Below, piece by piece: positions 1 to 9,130 of a stretch of DNA of 64,000 bases; within the stretch, counting starts at the first letter, position 1, and every line of letters begins with the position of its first letter. The translations under genes were made by a program, and so were the position numbers. This stretch comes from Ferrovibrio sp046297895 (GTDB lineage: Bacteria > Pseudomonadota > Alphaproteobacteria > Ferrovibrionales > Ferrovibrionaceae): contig NZ_JBKBHC010000006.1 in the NCBI RefSeq assembly GCF_046297895.1, positions 186,001 to 250,000 on the forward strand. The letters are read 5' to 3'. The notes under the pieces are model-generated. The model saw only the letters and a list, made by a program, of their open reading frames with translations. It was not told the origin of the DNA and did not search any database.

Positions 1-668
1 TGTTGACGCCGTCGCACCAGTTCCCGCTTGGGATGACCTTGCCGGCCTCGCGCCGGCTGGCCCTGCTGGCCGAAGCACGGTCCCGCGGCATCTGGATCGT
101 GGAAGACGATTACGATTGCGAATACCGCTATGGCGGTCCACCGCTGCAGGCCCTACAGGGCCTCGATGGTGGTGAGCGGGTGCTGTATGTCGGCACCTTC
201 AGCAAGGTGCTGTTTCCCGGCCTGCGGCTGGGCTATGTCGTGCTGCCTGAGCCGCTTGTCGATGGGTTCCTGCGCCTGAAGACGGCAGCGGACGGTTTCG
301 CGCCGGGCTGGCCGCAGGCCATCCTGGCTGAGTTTATTGCCCAGGGATACCTGGCTCAGCACATACGACGCATGCGGGTCCTGTATCGCCGACGCCGTTC
401 TGCGTTGCTGACGGCGATTGAGCGTCATGCTGGTGATCTGCTGGTGCCACGCCTGTCGGAAGCGGGCCTGCACCTGACTGTCGAATTCCGCGATGGACGG
501 GACGACAAAAAGGCCTCCAGGGCACTTCAAGAGGCAGGACTGACCGTTGGGCCATTGTCGCGGTATGCCGTGGCGCGTGGGCTGAGCGGCCTGCTGCTCG
601 GCTTCGCGGCCTTTCCGGAAGCCGAGCTGGAAGCCGCAGTTCAGCGCCTGGTAAGTGTTTTGAGATAA
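1..668 (+). CDS. MocR/PdxR-type regulator, aminotransferase-domain 3' fragment
   Basis: This is the C-terminal part of a GntR-fused, fold-type I aminotransferase-like regulator; the gene enters from the left edge, so the N-terminal winged-helix domain and true start are outside. Visible are the VEDDYDCEYR segment, the PLP-lysine region YVGTFSKVLFPG and the small-domain end. The family binds PLP and regulates vitamin B6, GABA or related genes rather than doing transamination. It converges on a PNPOx-like gene on the opposite strand with a 28-bp overlap of the 3' ends. MocR proteins often regulate B6-related neighbours, but the gene it controls is not visible here. The family call is firm; the target is unknown. 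Confidence 0.85.
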   Translation, partial: LTPSHQFPLGMTLPASRRLALLAEARSRGIWIVEDDYDCEYRYGGPPLQALQGLDGGERVLYVGTFSKVLFPGLRLGYVVLPEPLVDGFLRLKTAADGFAPGWPQAILAEFIAQGYLAQHIRRMRVLYRRRRSALLTAIERHAGDLLVPRLSEAGLHLTVEFRDGRDDKKASRALQEAGLTVGPLSRYAVARGLSGLLLGFAAFPEAELEAAVQRLVSVLR

Positions 669-1318
669 CCGGGCAGGGCGATACCGGCGGCCAGTTGCGG
701 ATCGGGTTCCGGCTTTTCGAAACCGGTCCTGAATGGCAATACGCCTGCCCAGGCCGGGATTGCCATGTCTTCGGCATCATCCTTAGGCGGCCCCCGGCGG
801 ATTTTTGCGCTGGCCTCATTGAGCGACAGGCGCAGCACCATGGTCGCCTTGAATTCCTGCTTGTTGGGACCGCGGATTTCGGCCCAGCGACCAGGCGCGA
901 GCTTTTCGGTGAAAGCCTCCAGAGCCGCCATCTTGTGGGCGTCGGGCACCAGTTCGAACTGGCCGAAAGCCACCACCGAGCGGTAGTTCATCGAATGATG
1001 GAACGCCGAGCGGGCGAAGACGAGGCCATCCAGAAGGGTGACGGCGACGCAGGCCGGCACACCCCTGACCAGTGCCATGGCCATGCGGCTTTTGGTCGAA
1101 CCATGCACATACAGGTAGTCACCTTCGCGCCAGTAGGCGGTAGGAATGACCACGGGCTGGCCGTCCTGGCTGAAGGCGATATGGCAGACATGGCCAGCAT
1201 CCAGCACCGCATGCACGGTTTCGCGGTCGTAATGGCCGCGATCGGGCACGCGCTTGACGCGGCTACGGGTGCTGGGGGCGGCGGACTTGGCTGAAGGCAA
1301 ACGGGGTATTGTCGGCAT
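641..1318 (-). CDS. Pyridoxamine 5'-phosphate oxidase-like flavin-binding protein
   Basis: A protein of about 225 residues of the PNPOx-like split-barrel family, which binds FMN or related cofactors; many members are not true PNP oxidases. The core HVCHIAFSQDGQPVVIPTAYW is followed by a basic stretch, YVHGSTKSRM, typical of phosphate binding in the fold. I chose the ATG at 1318 because an AAGGAG-like ribosome site lies about 11 bases upstream; a longer reading to 1369 is possible. It converges on the MocR fragment, which suggests a B6 or flavin-linked role. The exact substrate cannot be read from sequence. Confidence 0.8.
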   Translation of the reverse strand: MPTIPRLPSAKSAAPSTRSRVKRVPDRGHYDRETVHAVLDAGHVCHIAFSQDGQPVVIPTAYWREGDYLYVHGSTKSRMAMALVRGVPACVAVTLLDGLVFARSAFHHSMNYRSVVAFGQFELVPDAHKMAALEAFTEKLAPGRWAEIRGPNKQEFKATMVLRLSLNEASAKIRRGPPKDDAEDMAIPAWAGVLPFRTGFEKPEPDPQLAAGIALPGYLKTLTRR

Positions 1319-1495
1319 AGGACTGATATCTCCTTGGTGCCGCAGGGAATATCTCCTATCCGGTGCCATATTAAGCGCCAGATTGTGTAAATCTTATGGA
1401 GCCAGAAAGGAGCCTCGCTCGGTTTACCTGTTCTGCCCGTCATGCTACAGCGCGGAACCTCTTCCAGTCGGATCAGATTACGGAGCGCGGAAACG

Positions 1496-2149
1496 GTGTT
1501 GGACATCCTGCTGATGCTGGGCAAAGGCGCCCTTGCGGGGTTCATCATTGCCGCTCCAGTCGGGCCGGTCGGCGTGCTGTGTGTGCAGCGAACCTTGCAT
1601 CAGGGGCGCCTTGCGGGTCTTTCGGCTGGACTGGGCGCTGCCTTGGCCGATGCCCTGTATGGCTGCATCGCGGCTTTTGGCCTGAGTCTGGTTTCGCGCT
1701 GGCTGCAGGATCACGAAACCCTGTTCCGTCTGGTCGGAGGTGCTTTTTTGCTGTTCATGGCCTGGCGCATGCTGCGGGCCGCCCTGCACCCATCGCGTGA
1801 AGTGGCGACGGCGCCGCTACATGGCAGTGACGGACCGGTCGCAGGCCTGGTCTCGACCTTCGTTCTGACGGCTACAAACCCGATCACCATAGTCGCGTTT
1901 CTGGGCATCTTCGCATTTTTTGGGATCGGCTCACTGGGCCTGTCGCACGCCATGGCCGCATGGCTTGTGCTTGGAGTATTTGCCGGTTCGTCGGTGTGGT
2001 GGTTGTCGCTGGCGGCGCTGGCCAGCGCCTTCCGCCGCCGGCTGGGCAATGACGGCCTGCGCTGGATCAACGGCCTGTCGGGCCTGATGATCCTGGGCTT
2101 TGGCCTTTATGGCATCGGCAGCGTCGTCTGGCTGAAAGGATTGCAATGA
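1496..2149 (+). CDS. LysE/RhtB-family amino-acid exporter
   Basis: An integral membrane protein of about 217 residues with six hydrophobic segments and the family signature AAPVGPVGVLCVQRTL near the N-terminus, where LysE/RhtB exporters place the conserved PxGP loop. These proteins export amino acids or related small metabolites. The frame is open back to 1442, but the GTG at 1496 gives the usual family N-terminus and has GGAG upstream. Its stop overlaps the start of the next gene in an ATGA, so the two are translationally coupled; the exporter may move the substrate or product of that deacylase. The substrate is unknown. Confidence 0.8.
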   Translation: MLDILLMLGKGALAGFIIAAPVGPVGVLCVQRTLHQGRLAGLSAGLGAALADALYGCIAAFGLSLVSRWLQDHETLFRLVGGAFLLFMAWRMLRAALHPSREVATAPLHGSDGPVAGLVSTFVLTATNPITIVAFLGIFAFFGIGSLGLSHAMAAWLVLGVFAGSSVWWLSLAALASAFRRRLGNDGLRWINGLSGLMILGFGLYGIGSVVWLKGLQ

Positions 2150-3102
2150 CGGACCAGCATGCGGCCCTGCCGCCCATCGAACTGCTGCCCAAGGACATTT
2201 CGGCTTATCGCCAGGGGAATCGCGGCGTTGATTACGTCCACACATTCGATTCAGGCCAGCCGGGGCCGCATGTGATCGTCAACGCGCTCACCCACGGCAA
2301 TGAATTCTGCGGCATGGTGGCGGTGACGCACTTGCTCGAGCAGGGCATCCGGCCGCTGCGCGGCAAACTGACCCTGGTTTTCGCCAATGTGGATGCCTAT
2401 CACCGCTTCGATCCGGCCGAGCCTTTTGAATCACGGTTCGTTGACCGCGATTTCAACCGTGTATGGGATATCGACACGCTGGAAGGACCGGACGAGACGG
2501 TGGACGTGAAACGTGCCCGTGCCTTGCGTCACATCTACGCCGAGGCCGATGCACTGCTCGATATTCACTCGACCTCTTACGCCGTGCCGCCGATGCTGAT
2601 TCACGAGCGCATGGCCAAGATCGAGCCCCTGACGCGCCATCTGCGCGCGCCGCTGTACCACGTCATGCTGCAGGGCGTGAAACATCCAGGGCGTCCGCTG
2701 ATCCAGTATGGTGCGTTTGGCGACCCGCAGGCGATGCCGGTTGGACTTGTGGTCGAATGTGGCCAGCATTTTGCGCGTACGAGCGGTGACATTGCCATCG
2801 GTGTCACCATGCGCTTCCTGGACTTCTACGGCATGGTCCCGCCGTCTCTTGCAGCGCAGCATCCACCCGAGCCAGGAATGCCGAGACGCTACGAAATCAT
2901 GGAAATTTTGGTGGCGAAAACCGAGCGTTTCCGCTTTGCCGCCCCCTTCATCGGCTTTGAGGAGCTGGCTGCGGGCACCTTGATCGCCATGGATGGCGAT
3001 GAGGAGATTCGCGCACCTGAAGCGGGCTGCACGCTGATCATGCCCGCGCGCCGCATCATCAAGGGCAAGGATGTGGTGTCGCTGGCCCGGCGGCTGGACT
3101 GA
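2146..3102 (+). CDS. M14-family succinylglutamate desuccinylase/aspartoacylase-like deacylase
   Basis: A 318-residue zinc hydrolase of the AstE/aspartoacylase branch. Predicted zinc ligands are His50 and Glu53 (THGNEF) and His141 (LLDIHST); RDFNR at 101-105 is the substrate-carboxylate segment. Such enzymes remove acyl groups from N-acyl amino acids. The C-terminal about 80 residues form the beta domain seen in this family. The start overlaps the stop of the LysE-type exporter by four bases. None of the other arginine-succinyltransferase genes are present, so an AstE role is unlikely and a different N-acyl amino acid is more plausible. Confidence 0.8.
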   Translation: MTDQHAALPPIELLPKDISAYRQGNRGVDYVHTFDSGQPGPHVIVNALTHGNEFCGMVAVTHLLEQGIRPLRGKLTLVFANVDAYHRFDPAEPFESRFVDRDFNRVWDIDTLEGPDETVDVKRARALRHIYAEADALLDIHSTSYAVPPMLIHERMAKIEPLTRHLRAPLYHVMLQGVKHPGRPLIQYGAFGDPQAMPVGLVVECGQHFARTSGDIAIGVTMRFLDFYGMVPPSLAAQHPPEPGMPRRYEIMEILVAKTERFRFAAPFIGFEELAAGTLIAMDGDEEIRAPEAGCTLIMPARRIIKGKDVVSLARRLD

Positions 3103-3126
3103 ACCATTACCTTTAAGGTTCGATGC

Positions 3127-3160
3127 CATGCCTTAAGGGCATGCAGCAGGCCATTTTTTT
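3127..3160 (+). terminator. Weak stem-loop followed by a T tract
   Basis: CATGCC at 3127-3132 pairs with GGCATG at 3138-3143 around a five-base loop, and a run of seven T follows at 3154-3160 after a ten-base gap. The stem is short and the T run is not adjacent, so termination after the M14 gene is only plausible. Confidence 0.3.
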
Positions 3161-3304
3161 CGGCATGATGTTTTTACAGTCAGGTGTAGACGTATGCAGG
3201 TCGGCGGCCCTATGATCCGGCCAACCTGCTGCCCTGCAAGGCGGCATGACATAGCGGCCCGGCAAACGGGCAATATCTTCGTTCGGGAGAAGGACAAGGG
3301 GACA

Positions 3305-4924
3305 ATGCAACGAGGCAAGTTCTTTAAGGCGACTTTGATCGCCGCAGTGGCCACCGTGGCGCTGCTTGGCGCGCAGCCGGGCTCGGCCAAGACTTTCAAG
3401 TGGGGCAACGACGGCGACGTCAGCTCGATGGATCCGTACGCTCGCAACGAGACCTTCTTGTTGACCTTCATGGCCAACATCTATGAGCCCGTGGTCCGGC
3501 GCGATCGCAACCTGAAGCTTGAGCCGGCGCTGGCGGTCAAGTGGGGCAACCCGAGCCCGACCCTGTGGCGCTTTGAACTGCGCCAGGGCGTGAAGTTCAG
3601 CGGCGGCGAGGCTTTCTCGGCCGATGACGTGGTGTTCTCCTACAACCGCGCGATGGGCAAGGGCTCGAATCTGGGTGGCAACTTCACCTCGGTGAAGGAA
3701 GTTCGCAAGGTCAGCGACTTCGTCGTCGAGATCGAAACCAAGTATCCGGATCCGTTGCTGGCCGACAAGCTGGCGCTGATCGGCATCATGTCCAAGGCCT
3801 GGGCCGAGAAGAACAACGCTCAGTTCGCCGCCGACATGACGAAGAACGAAGAGAACTTCGCCACCCGCAACTCGAACGGCACCGGCCCCTTCGTGGTCAA
3901 GGTTCGCGAGCCGGATGTGCGCACTGTTCTGGAGCCGAACAAGGGCTGGTGGGACAAGCCGGAGCATAACCTGACCGAGGTTATCTTCCAGCGTGTCGCC
4001 AACGACGCCACCCGCGTTGCCGCTCTGCTCTCCGGTGAGATCGACATGATCTACACCGTGCCCCCGCAGGACGTGGAGCGCATCCGCAAGACGGCCGGCC
4101 GTCGCATCATCGAGGGTCCGGAAACCCGCATCGTGTTCCTCGGCTTCAACCAGCAGCTCGACGAGCTGCCGGACTCGAACGTCAAGGGCAAGAACCCGTT
4201 CAAGGACAAGCGGGTGCGCGAGGCGTTCTATCGCGCCATCGACGTCGAGGCGATCAAGCGCACCGTCATGCGCGGCCAGTCGCGCCCCAGCGCCCTGATG
4301 GTGGGCCAGGGCCTGAATGGCTATGACAAGGACCTCGACGTGCGTCCGAAGTTCGATCCGGAGCTGTCGAAGAAGCTGTTGGCAGAAGCCGGCTATCCGA
4401 ACGGCTTCGAGGTTGGCATGGACTGCCCGAACGATCGTTACGTCAACGACGAAGCGATCTGCCAGGCCTCAGTCGCCATGCTGGCCAAGGTCGGTATCAA
4501 GGTGAACCTGCTGGCCCAGACCCGTTCGAAGTACTTTGCGAAGATCCTTCGCACGGCGTCGGATATCGAGAAGTCGCCGAACACCAGCTTCTACATGTTG
4601 GGCTGGTCGCCCGCCGCGACTTATGACGTGCACAACGTCTTCGAGTCCCTGATCCAGAGTCCGAGCGCCCAGACCAAGAAGGGCCTGTTCAATGCTGGCG
4701 GCTATTCGAACGCCAAGTTCGATGAGCTATCCAACAAGGTCGAGCAGGAAACCGACGTCGCCAAGCGCAATGCGATGATCAAGGAAGCCACCAAGATCTA
4801 TCTGGACGACTATGCCTATATCCCGCTGCATCAGCAGTTTGTGGTGTGGGCGTCGAAGGATAACATCGAACTGGTGCAGCCGGCGGACAACTACTTCCCG
4901 CTGCGCTTCGTCAAGGTCAAGTAA
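3305..4924 (+). CDS. ABC transporter substrate-binding protein, oligopeptide/dipeptide type
   Basis: A 539-residue family-5 extracellular solute-binding protein (DppA/OppA/NikA type). The N-terminus has a basic start, a hydrophobic core (ATVALLGAQPGSA) and a likely signal-peptidase I site before KTFKWGND. Family landmarks include SSMDPYARNE, a YEPVVRRD segment and KDKRVREAFYRAID in the second lobe. The ATG at 3305 gives the signal peptide directly and has purine-rich AAGGGG upstream; the frame is open further upstream to 3194. It is first of a five-gene uptake operon, separated from the first permease by a strong hairpin. Peptides are the likely ligand class, but opines, glycosides and nickel are also carried by relatives. 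Confidence 0.9.
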   Translation: MQRGKFFKATLIAAVATVALLGAQPGSAKTFKWGNDGDVSSMDPYARNETFLLTFMANIYEPVVRRDRNLKLEPALAVKWGNPSPTLWRFELRQGVKFSGGEAFSADDVVFSYNRAMGKGSNLGGNFTSVKEVRKVSDFVVEIETKYPDPLLADKLALIGIMSKAWAEKNNAQFAADMTKNEENFATRNSNGTGPFVVKVREPDVRTVLEPNKGWWDKPEHNLTEVIFQRVANDATRVAALLSGEIDMIYTVPPQDVERIRKTAGRRIIEGPETRIVFLGFNQQLDELPDSNVKGKNPFKDKRVREAFYRAIDVEAIKRTVMRGQSRPSALMVGQGLNGYDKDLDVRPKFDPELSKKLLAEAGYPNGFEVGMDCPNDRYVNDEAICQASVAMLAKVGIKVNLLAQTRSKYFAKILRTASDIEKSPNTSFYMLGWSPAATYDVHNVFESLIQSPSAQTKKGLFNAGGYSNAKFDELSNKVEQETDVAKRNAMIKEATKIYLDDYAYIPLHQQFVVWASKDNIELVQPADNYFPLRFVKVK

Positions 4925-4943
4925 GACTGTCCTCTCATAACGG

Positions 4944-4970
4944 GCGGCCCGGGCTTTGTGCCTGGGCCGC
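4944..4970 (+). other. Intercistronic stem-loop between binding protein and permease genes
   Basis: An 11-bp stem (4944-4954 with 4960-4970, one G-U pair) closes a five-base loop, TTTGT. No T run follows, so it is not a classical terminator. Hairpins in this position commonly stabilise the upstream binding-protein mRNA and lower expression of the downstream membrane genes; that role is inferred from position. Confidence 0.6.
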
Positions 4971-4991
4971 GTCCGTTAGGGATTGCCCCCA

Positions 4992-5978
4992 ATGATTGCT
5001 TTTATTGTTCGCCGCCTCGTACAGGCCGCGCTGGTGATGCTGGCGGTTGCCTTCATCGCTTTTGCGATGTTCAATTTCGTTGGTGATCCCGTCATCAATA
5101 TGGTTGGCCAGGATACTCCGGTCGACGAGATCATCGAGCTCCGCAAAACCCTGGGCGTGGACGATCCGATGCCGATACGCTTCGGCCGATTCGTTGCCAA
5201 TGCCGTGCAGGGCAAGTTCGGGCTGAGCTATCGGACGACCGAGCCGGTGGCCCGCATGATCACCGACCGCCTTCCCGCGACGCTGGAACTGAGCTTTGTG
5301 GCCATAATCATCGCGCTTGCGGTCGGCATACCGATGGGGGTCTTCTCCGGCCTCTATCCGCATCACTGGCTCAGCCGCGGCATGATGACCGTTTCTCTGA
5401 TCGGCATTTCGCTGCCGACCTTCCTGATCGGCATCCTGCTGATCCTGATCTTTGCCGTCATGCTCGGCTGGCTGCCCAGTTTTGGTCGCGGCGATGTCGT
5501 CAAGCTGGGCTTCTGGAGCACAGGCTTTCTCACTGTTTCGGGCTGGAAGGCCGTCATCCTGCCGGCCGTAACGCTTGGCCTGTTCCAGATGACCCTGATC
5601 ATGCGACTGGTGCGTTCGGAGATGCTGGAGGTGTTGCGCACGGATTACATCAAATTCGCCCGTGCGCGCGGCCTGACCAATCGTGCCGTCCATTTCGGCC
5701 ATGCGTTGAAGAATACGCTGGTGCCTGTCATCACCATCACCGGCCTGCAACTCGGCTCGATCATCGCTTTTGCCATTATCACTGAGACTGTGTTCTCCTG
5801 GCCCGGCGTCGGTCTGCTGTTCCTGCAATCGGTGCAGGCCGTCGATATTCCCGTGATGTCGGCCTATCTGGTCATGATCGGCCTTCTGTTCGTGCTGATC
5901 AACCTGGCCGTCGACATCCTGTATTTCGTGGTGGACCCGCGGCTGCGCAGCCAGGGCGCCAAGGCAGGTGCGAAATGA
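4992..5978 (+). CDS. ABC transporter permease, DppB-like
   Basis: A 328-residue inner-membrane permease with six hydrophobic segments. The N-terminus MIAFIVRRLVQAALVMLAVA is typical of DppB-type subunits, followed by the periplasmic TLGVDDPMPIRF region. The EAA loop that docks onto the ATPase lies around RTDYIKFARARGLTNRAVHF. The ATG at 4992 is preferred over an in-frame TTG nine bases upstream. The stop overlaps the start of the second permease (ATGA). It forms the channel with the next gene product. Confidence 0.9.
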   Translation: MIAFIVRRLVQAALVMLAVAFIAFAMFNFVGDPVINMVGQDTPVDEIIELRKTLGVDDPMPIRFGRFVANAVQGKFGLSYRTTEPVARMITDRLPATLELSFVAIIIALAVGIPMGVFSGLYPHHWLSRGMMTVSLIGISLPTFLIGILLILIFAVMLGWLPSFGRGDVVKLGFWSTGFLTVSGWKAVILPAVTLGLFQMTLIMRLVRSEMLEVLRTDYIKFARARGLTNRAVHFGHALKNTLVPVITITGLQLGSIIAFAIITETVFSWPGVGLLFLQSVQAVDIPVMSAYLVMIGLLFVLINLAVDILYFVVDPRLRSQGAKAGAK

Positions 5979-6910
5979 TGCTGCCAACCGCACGCGTCAT
6001 CGAATTCTGGCGTAGCGCGGCCGACAGCGACATTTACTGGAGCTTCAAACGCTCCAAGCTGGTCATGCTGTCTGCCCTGATTGTGGTCGTCTTCTTCGTC
6101 GGAGCCTTTGGTGCCGGCTGGCTGGCGCCGCATAATCCCTTCGATCTGGCATCGCTGGAACTTTCGGATGCCTTCAAGCCACCAATATGGGAAGAGGGCG
6201 GCGATCCGAAATACATCCTCGGCACCGACGATCAGGGGCGCGATCTGCTGTCCACCATCATGTATGGCTCCCGCATTTCCCTGGTGGTTGGCTTCCTGTC
6301 AGTCATCTTCGCCATGGTCCTGGGTATCGGCCTGGGGTTGGTGGCCGGTTACATGGGTGGCGGCATCGATGCCTTCATCATGCGCGTCGCCGATGTTCAG
6401 CTTTCCTTTCCGGCCATCCTCATCGCCCTTTTGGTCGATGGTGTCACGCGTGGCATCCTGGGCGAGGCCCGGCATTCCGACTATGCCGAGGCCGTACTGG
6501 TCGTTGCCATCGGCCTGAGCTACTGGGTCCAGTATGCCCGCACGGTGCGTGGCTCGGTGCTGGTCGAAAAGAACAAGGAATACGTGCAGGCCGCCCGTGT
6601 GATCGGGCTACCCGGGCCATTGATCGCGATCCGCCACGTGCTGCCCAACGTGCTGGGCCCAGTGCTGGTGATCGCCACCATCAATCTGGCGCTGGCCATC
6701 ATCACCGAGGCGACACTGAGTTTCCTCGGCGTCGGCTTGCCGCCGACCGAGCCGTCGCTCGGCACGTTGATTCGCATCGGCAATGATTTCCTGTTTTCCG
6801 GCGAATGGTGGATCACCATCTTTCCCGGTATAGCCCTGGCCGCCCTCGTGCTGTCGGTCAACCTCCTGGGCGACTGGCTGCGCGATGCCCTGAACCCCAA
6901 GTTGCGGTGA
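5975..6910 (+). CDS. ABC transporter permease, DppC-like
   Basis: A 311-residue permease with the DppC-type N-terminal extension: a cytoplasmic stretch, a first membrane helix, then the periplasmic HNPFDL segment and LGTDDQGRDLLSTIMYGSR, the hallmark just before the main transmembrane domain. The EAA-like docking loop is near EYVQAARVIGLPG. The start overlaps the previous gene by four bases and the ATPase genes follow after 10 bases. It pairs with the DppB-like permease to form the translocation pore. Confidence 0.9.
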   Translation: MMLPTARVIEFWRSAADSDIYWSFKRSKLVMLSALIVVVFFVGAFGAGWLAPHNPFDLASLELSDAFKPPIWEEGGDPKYILGTDDQGRDLLSTIMYGSRISLVVGFLSVIFAMVLGIGLGLVAGYMGGGIDAFIMRVADVQLSFPAILIALLVDGVTRGILGEARHSDYAEAVLVVAIGLSYWVQYARTVRGSVLVEKNKEYVQAARVIGLPGPLIAIRHVLPNVLGPVLVIATINLALAIITEATLSFLGVGLPPTEPSLGTLIRIGNDFLFSGEWWITIFPGIALAALVLSVNLLGDWLRDALNPKLR

Positions 6911-6920
6911 GGACCGCGTC

Positions 6921-7901
6921 ATGACCAGTTCCAAGCTTCTCGAAGTCCGCAATCTCCGTGTCGAATTCCCCACCCGGCGCGGCACCCTCGTCGCCGTCGA
7001 CGACATCTCGCTCGACATTTCAGCCGGCGAGGTGCTCGGCGTGGTTGGCGAGTCCGGTGCGGGCAAGTCGATGACTGGCGCGGCCATCATCGGCCTGCTC
7101 GAACCGCCAGGCCGCATTGCGGCCGGAGAAATCCGGCTGGAAGGGCGCCGCATCGACAATCTGCCCTATGCCGAGATGCGCAAGATTCGCGGTCGTCAGA
7201 TCGGCGCGATCTTCCAGGATCCGCTCACTAGTCTGAATCCGCTCTATAGGGTGGGCGACCAGTTGGTCGAAACGATCCTGACCCATCTGCCGCTCAATCA
7301 GGCGCAGGCGCGCGACCGCGCGGTCAAGCTGCTCGAGGATGTCGGCATTCCTTCGGCCGCGGAACGCATCAATGCCTATCCGCACCAGTTTTCAGGTGGC
7401 ATGCGCCAGCGCGTGGTGATCGCGCTCGCGCTGGCAGCCGAGCCGAAGCTGATCATCGCCGACGAACCGACCACCGCCCTGGACGTTTCGATCCAGGCGC
7501 AGATCATCCAGTTGCTCAAACGTCTCTGCCGCGAACACGGCACAGCGGTGATGCTGGTGACGCATGACATGGGCGTGATCGCCGAAACCGCCGATCGCGT
7601 GGCGGTGATGTATGCCGGCCGCATCGCCGAGATCGGCCCGGTCCAGGATGTGATCAAGCGACCCCATCATCCCTACACGGTCGGTCTGATGGGCGCGATC
7701 CCCTCCATGGCCCATAAGGTCGAACGCCTGACCCAGATCGACGGTTCGATGCCGCGACTGAATGCGATTCCCAAGGGTTGCGCCTTCAATCCACGTTGCC
7801 CCAGGGCCTTCGATAAATGCTACCATGACCGTCCGGAGCCGATGCCTACCGGCAGCAGCCTTGCGGCCTGCTGGCTGGTGAAGGAGCCGGCCCATGCCTG
7901 A
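6921..7901 (+). CDS. ABC transporter ATPase, DppD-like
   Basis: A 326-residue ATPase with Walker A GESGAGKS, the Q-loop in FQDPLTSLNP, signature motif FSGGMRQRV, Walker B LIIADEPTTALD and the switch His in LVTHDM. The C-terminal extension GCAFNPRCPRAFDKC is the oligopeptide-transporter module, whose cysteines coordinate an iron-sulfur cluster in studied relatives. It overlaps the next ATPase gene by eight bases. It energises import with the DppF-like subunit. Confidence 0.92.
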   Translation: MTSSKLLEVRNLRVEFPTRRGTLVAVDDISLDISAGEVLGVVGESGAGKSMTGAAIIGLLEPPGRIAAGEIRLEGRRIDNLPYAEMRKIRGRQIGAIFQDPLTSLNPLYRVGDQLVETILTHLPLNQAQARDRAVKLLEDVGIPSAAERINAYPHQFSGGMRQRVVIALALAAEPKLIIADEPTTALDVSIQAQIIQLLKRLCREHGTAVMLVTHDMGVIAETADRVAVMYAGRIAEIGPVQDVIKRPHHPYTVGLMGAIPSMAHKVERLTQIDGSMPRLNAIPKGCAFNPRCPRAFDKCYHDRPEPMPTGSSLAACWLVKEPAHA

Positions 7902-8943
7902 GACGCCCATGTCCGATAAAAAGTCCCTGCCTATGCTGTCGGTGAAAACACTGCGCAAGATGTTCGACGTGTCGGCGCCCTGGCTCAACCGGATTCTGGA
8001 AGGCAAGGGCAGGAGCCTCGTGCGCGCCGTCGATGGCGTCAGTTTCGAGATCAACAAAGGCGAGACGTTCAGCCTGGTGGGCGAATCGGGTTGTGGCAAG
8101 TCCACGGTGGCGCGCCTGATCGTCGGCCTGTACGAACCGAATGGCGGTTCGATCAATTTCGAGGGCGTCGAGCTGGCAACGGCGGCTGATCGCGCACGGC
8201 ATGCGGATATCCAGGGGCGCATGCAGATGATCTTCCAGGATCCCTATGCGTCGCTGAATCCGCGCTGGCGCGTGGGCGACATCATCGCCGAGCCGATCCG
8301 CTTCCGTGGCCTGGTGAAAGACAAGGCGGGCATCGACAGGCGGGTGGGCGAACTGCTCGCGCAGGTCGGCCTGTCGCCGGCGGATGCCAAGAAGTACCCG
8401 CATGAATTCTCCGGTGGCCAGCGCCAGCGCATTTCGATTGCCCGTGCCCTTGCCGGCGAGCCGGAATTTCTGGTCTGCGACGAACCCACTTCGGCACTCG
8501 ATGTCTCGGTGCAGGCGCAGATTCTGAACCTGATGAAGGATCTGCAGCGCAGGCTGGGCCTGACCTACCTGTTCATCAGTCACAACCTCGCCGTGGTCTA
8601 CCATGTGTCCGACAAGGTTGGCGTGATGTATCTGGGGCGTCTGGTCGAGTGGGCTGATACGCAGACGTTGTTCACGCGACCGCTGCACCCCTATACCCGC
8701 ATGCTGCTGGATGCGATCCCCGATCTTGACATGACCGGCCGGGCCCGGACCCCTGTGGCCGGCGAAGTCCCCAGCCCGCTCAATCCGCCGCCCGGCTGCA
8801 GCTTCCACCCGCGCTGCCCCCTTGCCAATGAGCGCTGCAGGCGCGAGGTACCGAAGAGCATTCCCGTCGAGGGCGGCGCCGTCGCGTGCCATGCGGTGGA
8901 GGAGAAGCGGCTGCCGCCCTGGAAGGCTCAAGCCGCCGCCTGA
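7894..8943 (+). CDS. ABC transporter ATPase, DppF-like
   Basis: A 349-residue ATPase with Walker A GESGCGKS, Q-loop FQDPYASLNP, signature FSGGQRQRI, Walker B FLVCDEPTSALD and switch His in FISHNL. The C-terminal peptide-transporter module carries PPGCSFHPRCPLANERC. An internal ATG at 7909 (MSDKKSLP) is an alternative start that would avoid the overlap with the preceding gene. It is the last gene of the operon; the next gene has its own promoter. Confidence 0.92.
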   Translation: MPETPMSDKKSLPMLSVKTLRKMFDVSAPWLNRILEGKGRSLVRAVDGVSFEINKGETFSLVGESGCGKSTVARLIVGLYEPNGGSINFEGVELATAADRARHADIQGRMQMIFQDPYASLNPRWRVGDIIAEPIRFRGLVKDKAGIDRRVGELLAQVGLSPADAKKYPHEFSGGQRQRISIARALAGEPEFLVCDEPTSALDVSVQAQILNLMKDLQRRLGLTYLFISHNLAVVYHVSDKVGVMYLGRLVEWADTQTLFTRPLHPYTRMLLDAIPDLDMTGRARTPVAGEVPSPLNPPPGCSFHPRCPLANERCRREVPKSIPVEGGAVACHAVEEKRLPPWKAQAAA

Positions 8944-8979
8944 CCCACCCCATCTGCCGGTGGCGATGTATGGCCGCGC

Positions 8980-9008
8980 TTGTAACGACGCGGCTGCATG
9001 CCTACATT
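8980..9008 (+). promoter_or_regulatory. Candidate sigma-70-type promoter for the first usp gene
   Basis: TTGTAA (8980-8985) and TACATT (9003-9008) are separated by exactly 17 bases in the 187-bp gap upstream of the first universal stress gene. The same -10 hexamer and spacing recur upstream of the isochorismatase gene at 11775-11803. Confidence 0.5.
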
Positions 9009-9130
9009 GGTTGCACGGGCCTGTGATGCCCGCAATACGGTCGTCAGCGGCGCAAGCCGTCACCACCTTCCGATAACAGGCTCGCCGCCGGGGGATTCAG
9101 CGGCAGGGCCAAGAATAAGGAGGCCGGGCG

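Noticed and set aside
4935..5993. Long minus-strand open frame opposite the first permease
   Set aside because: It is rich in Gln/His/Asp without motifs and lies over a clear DppB-like gene.
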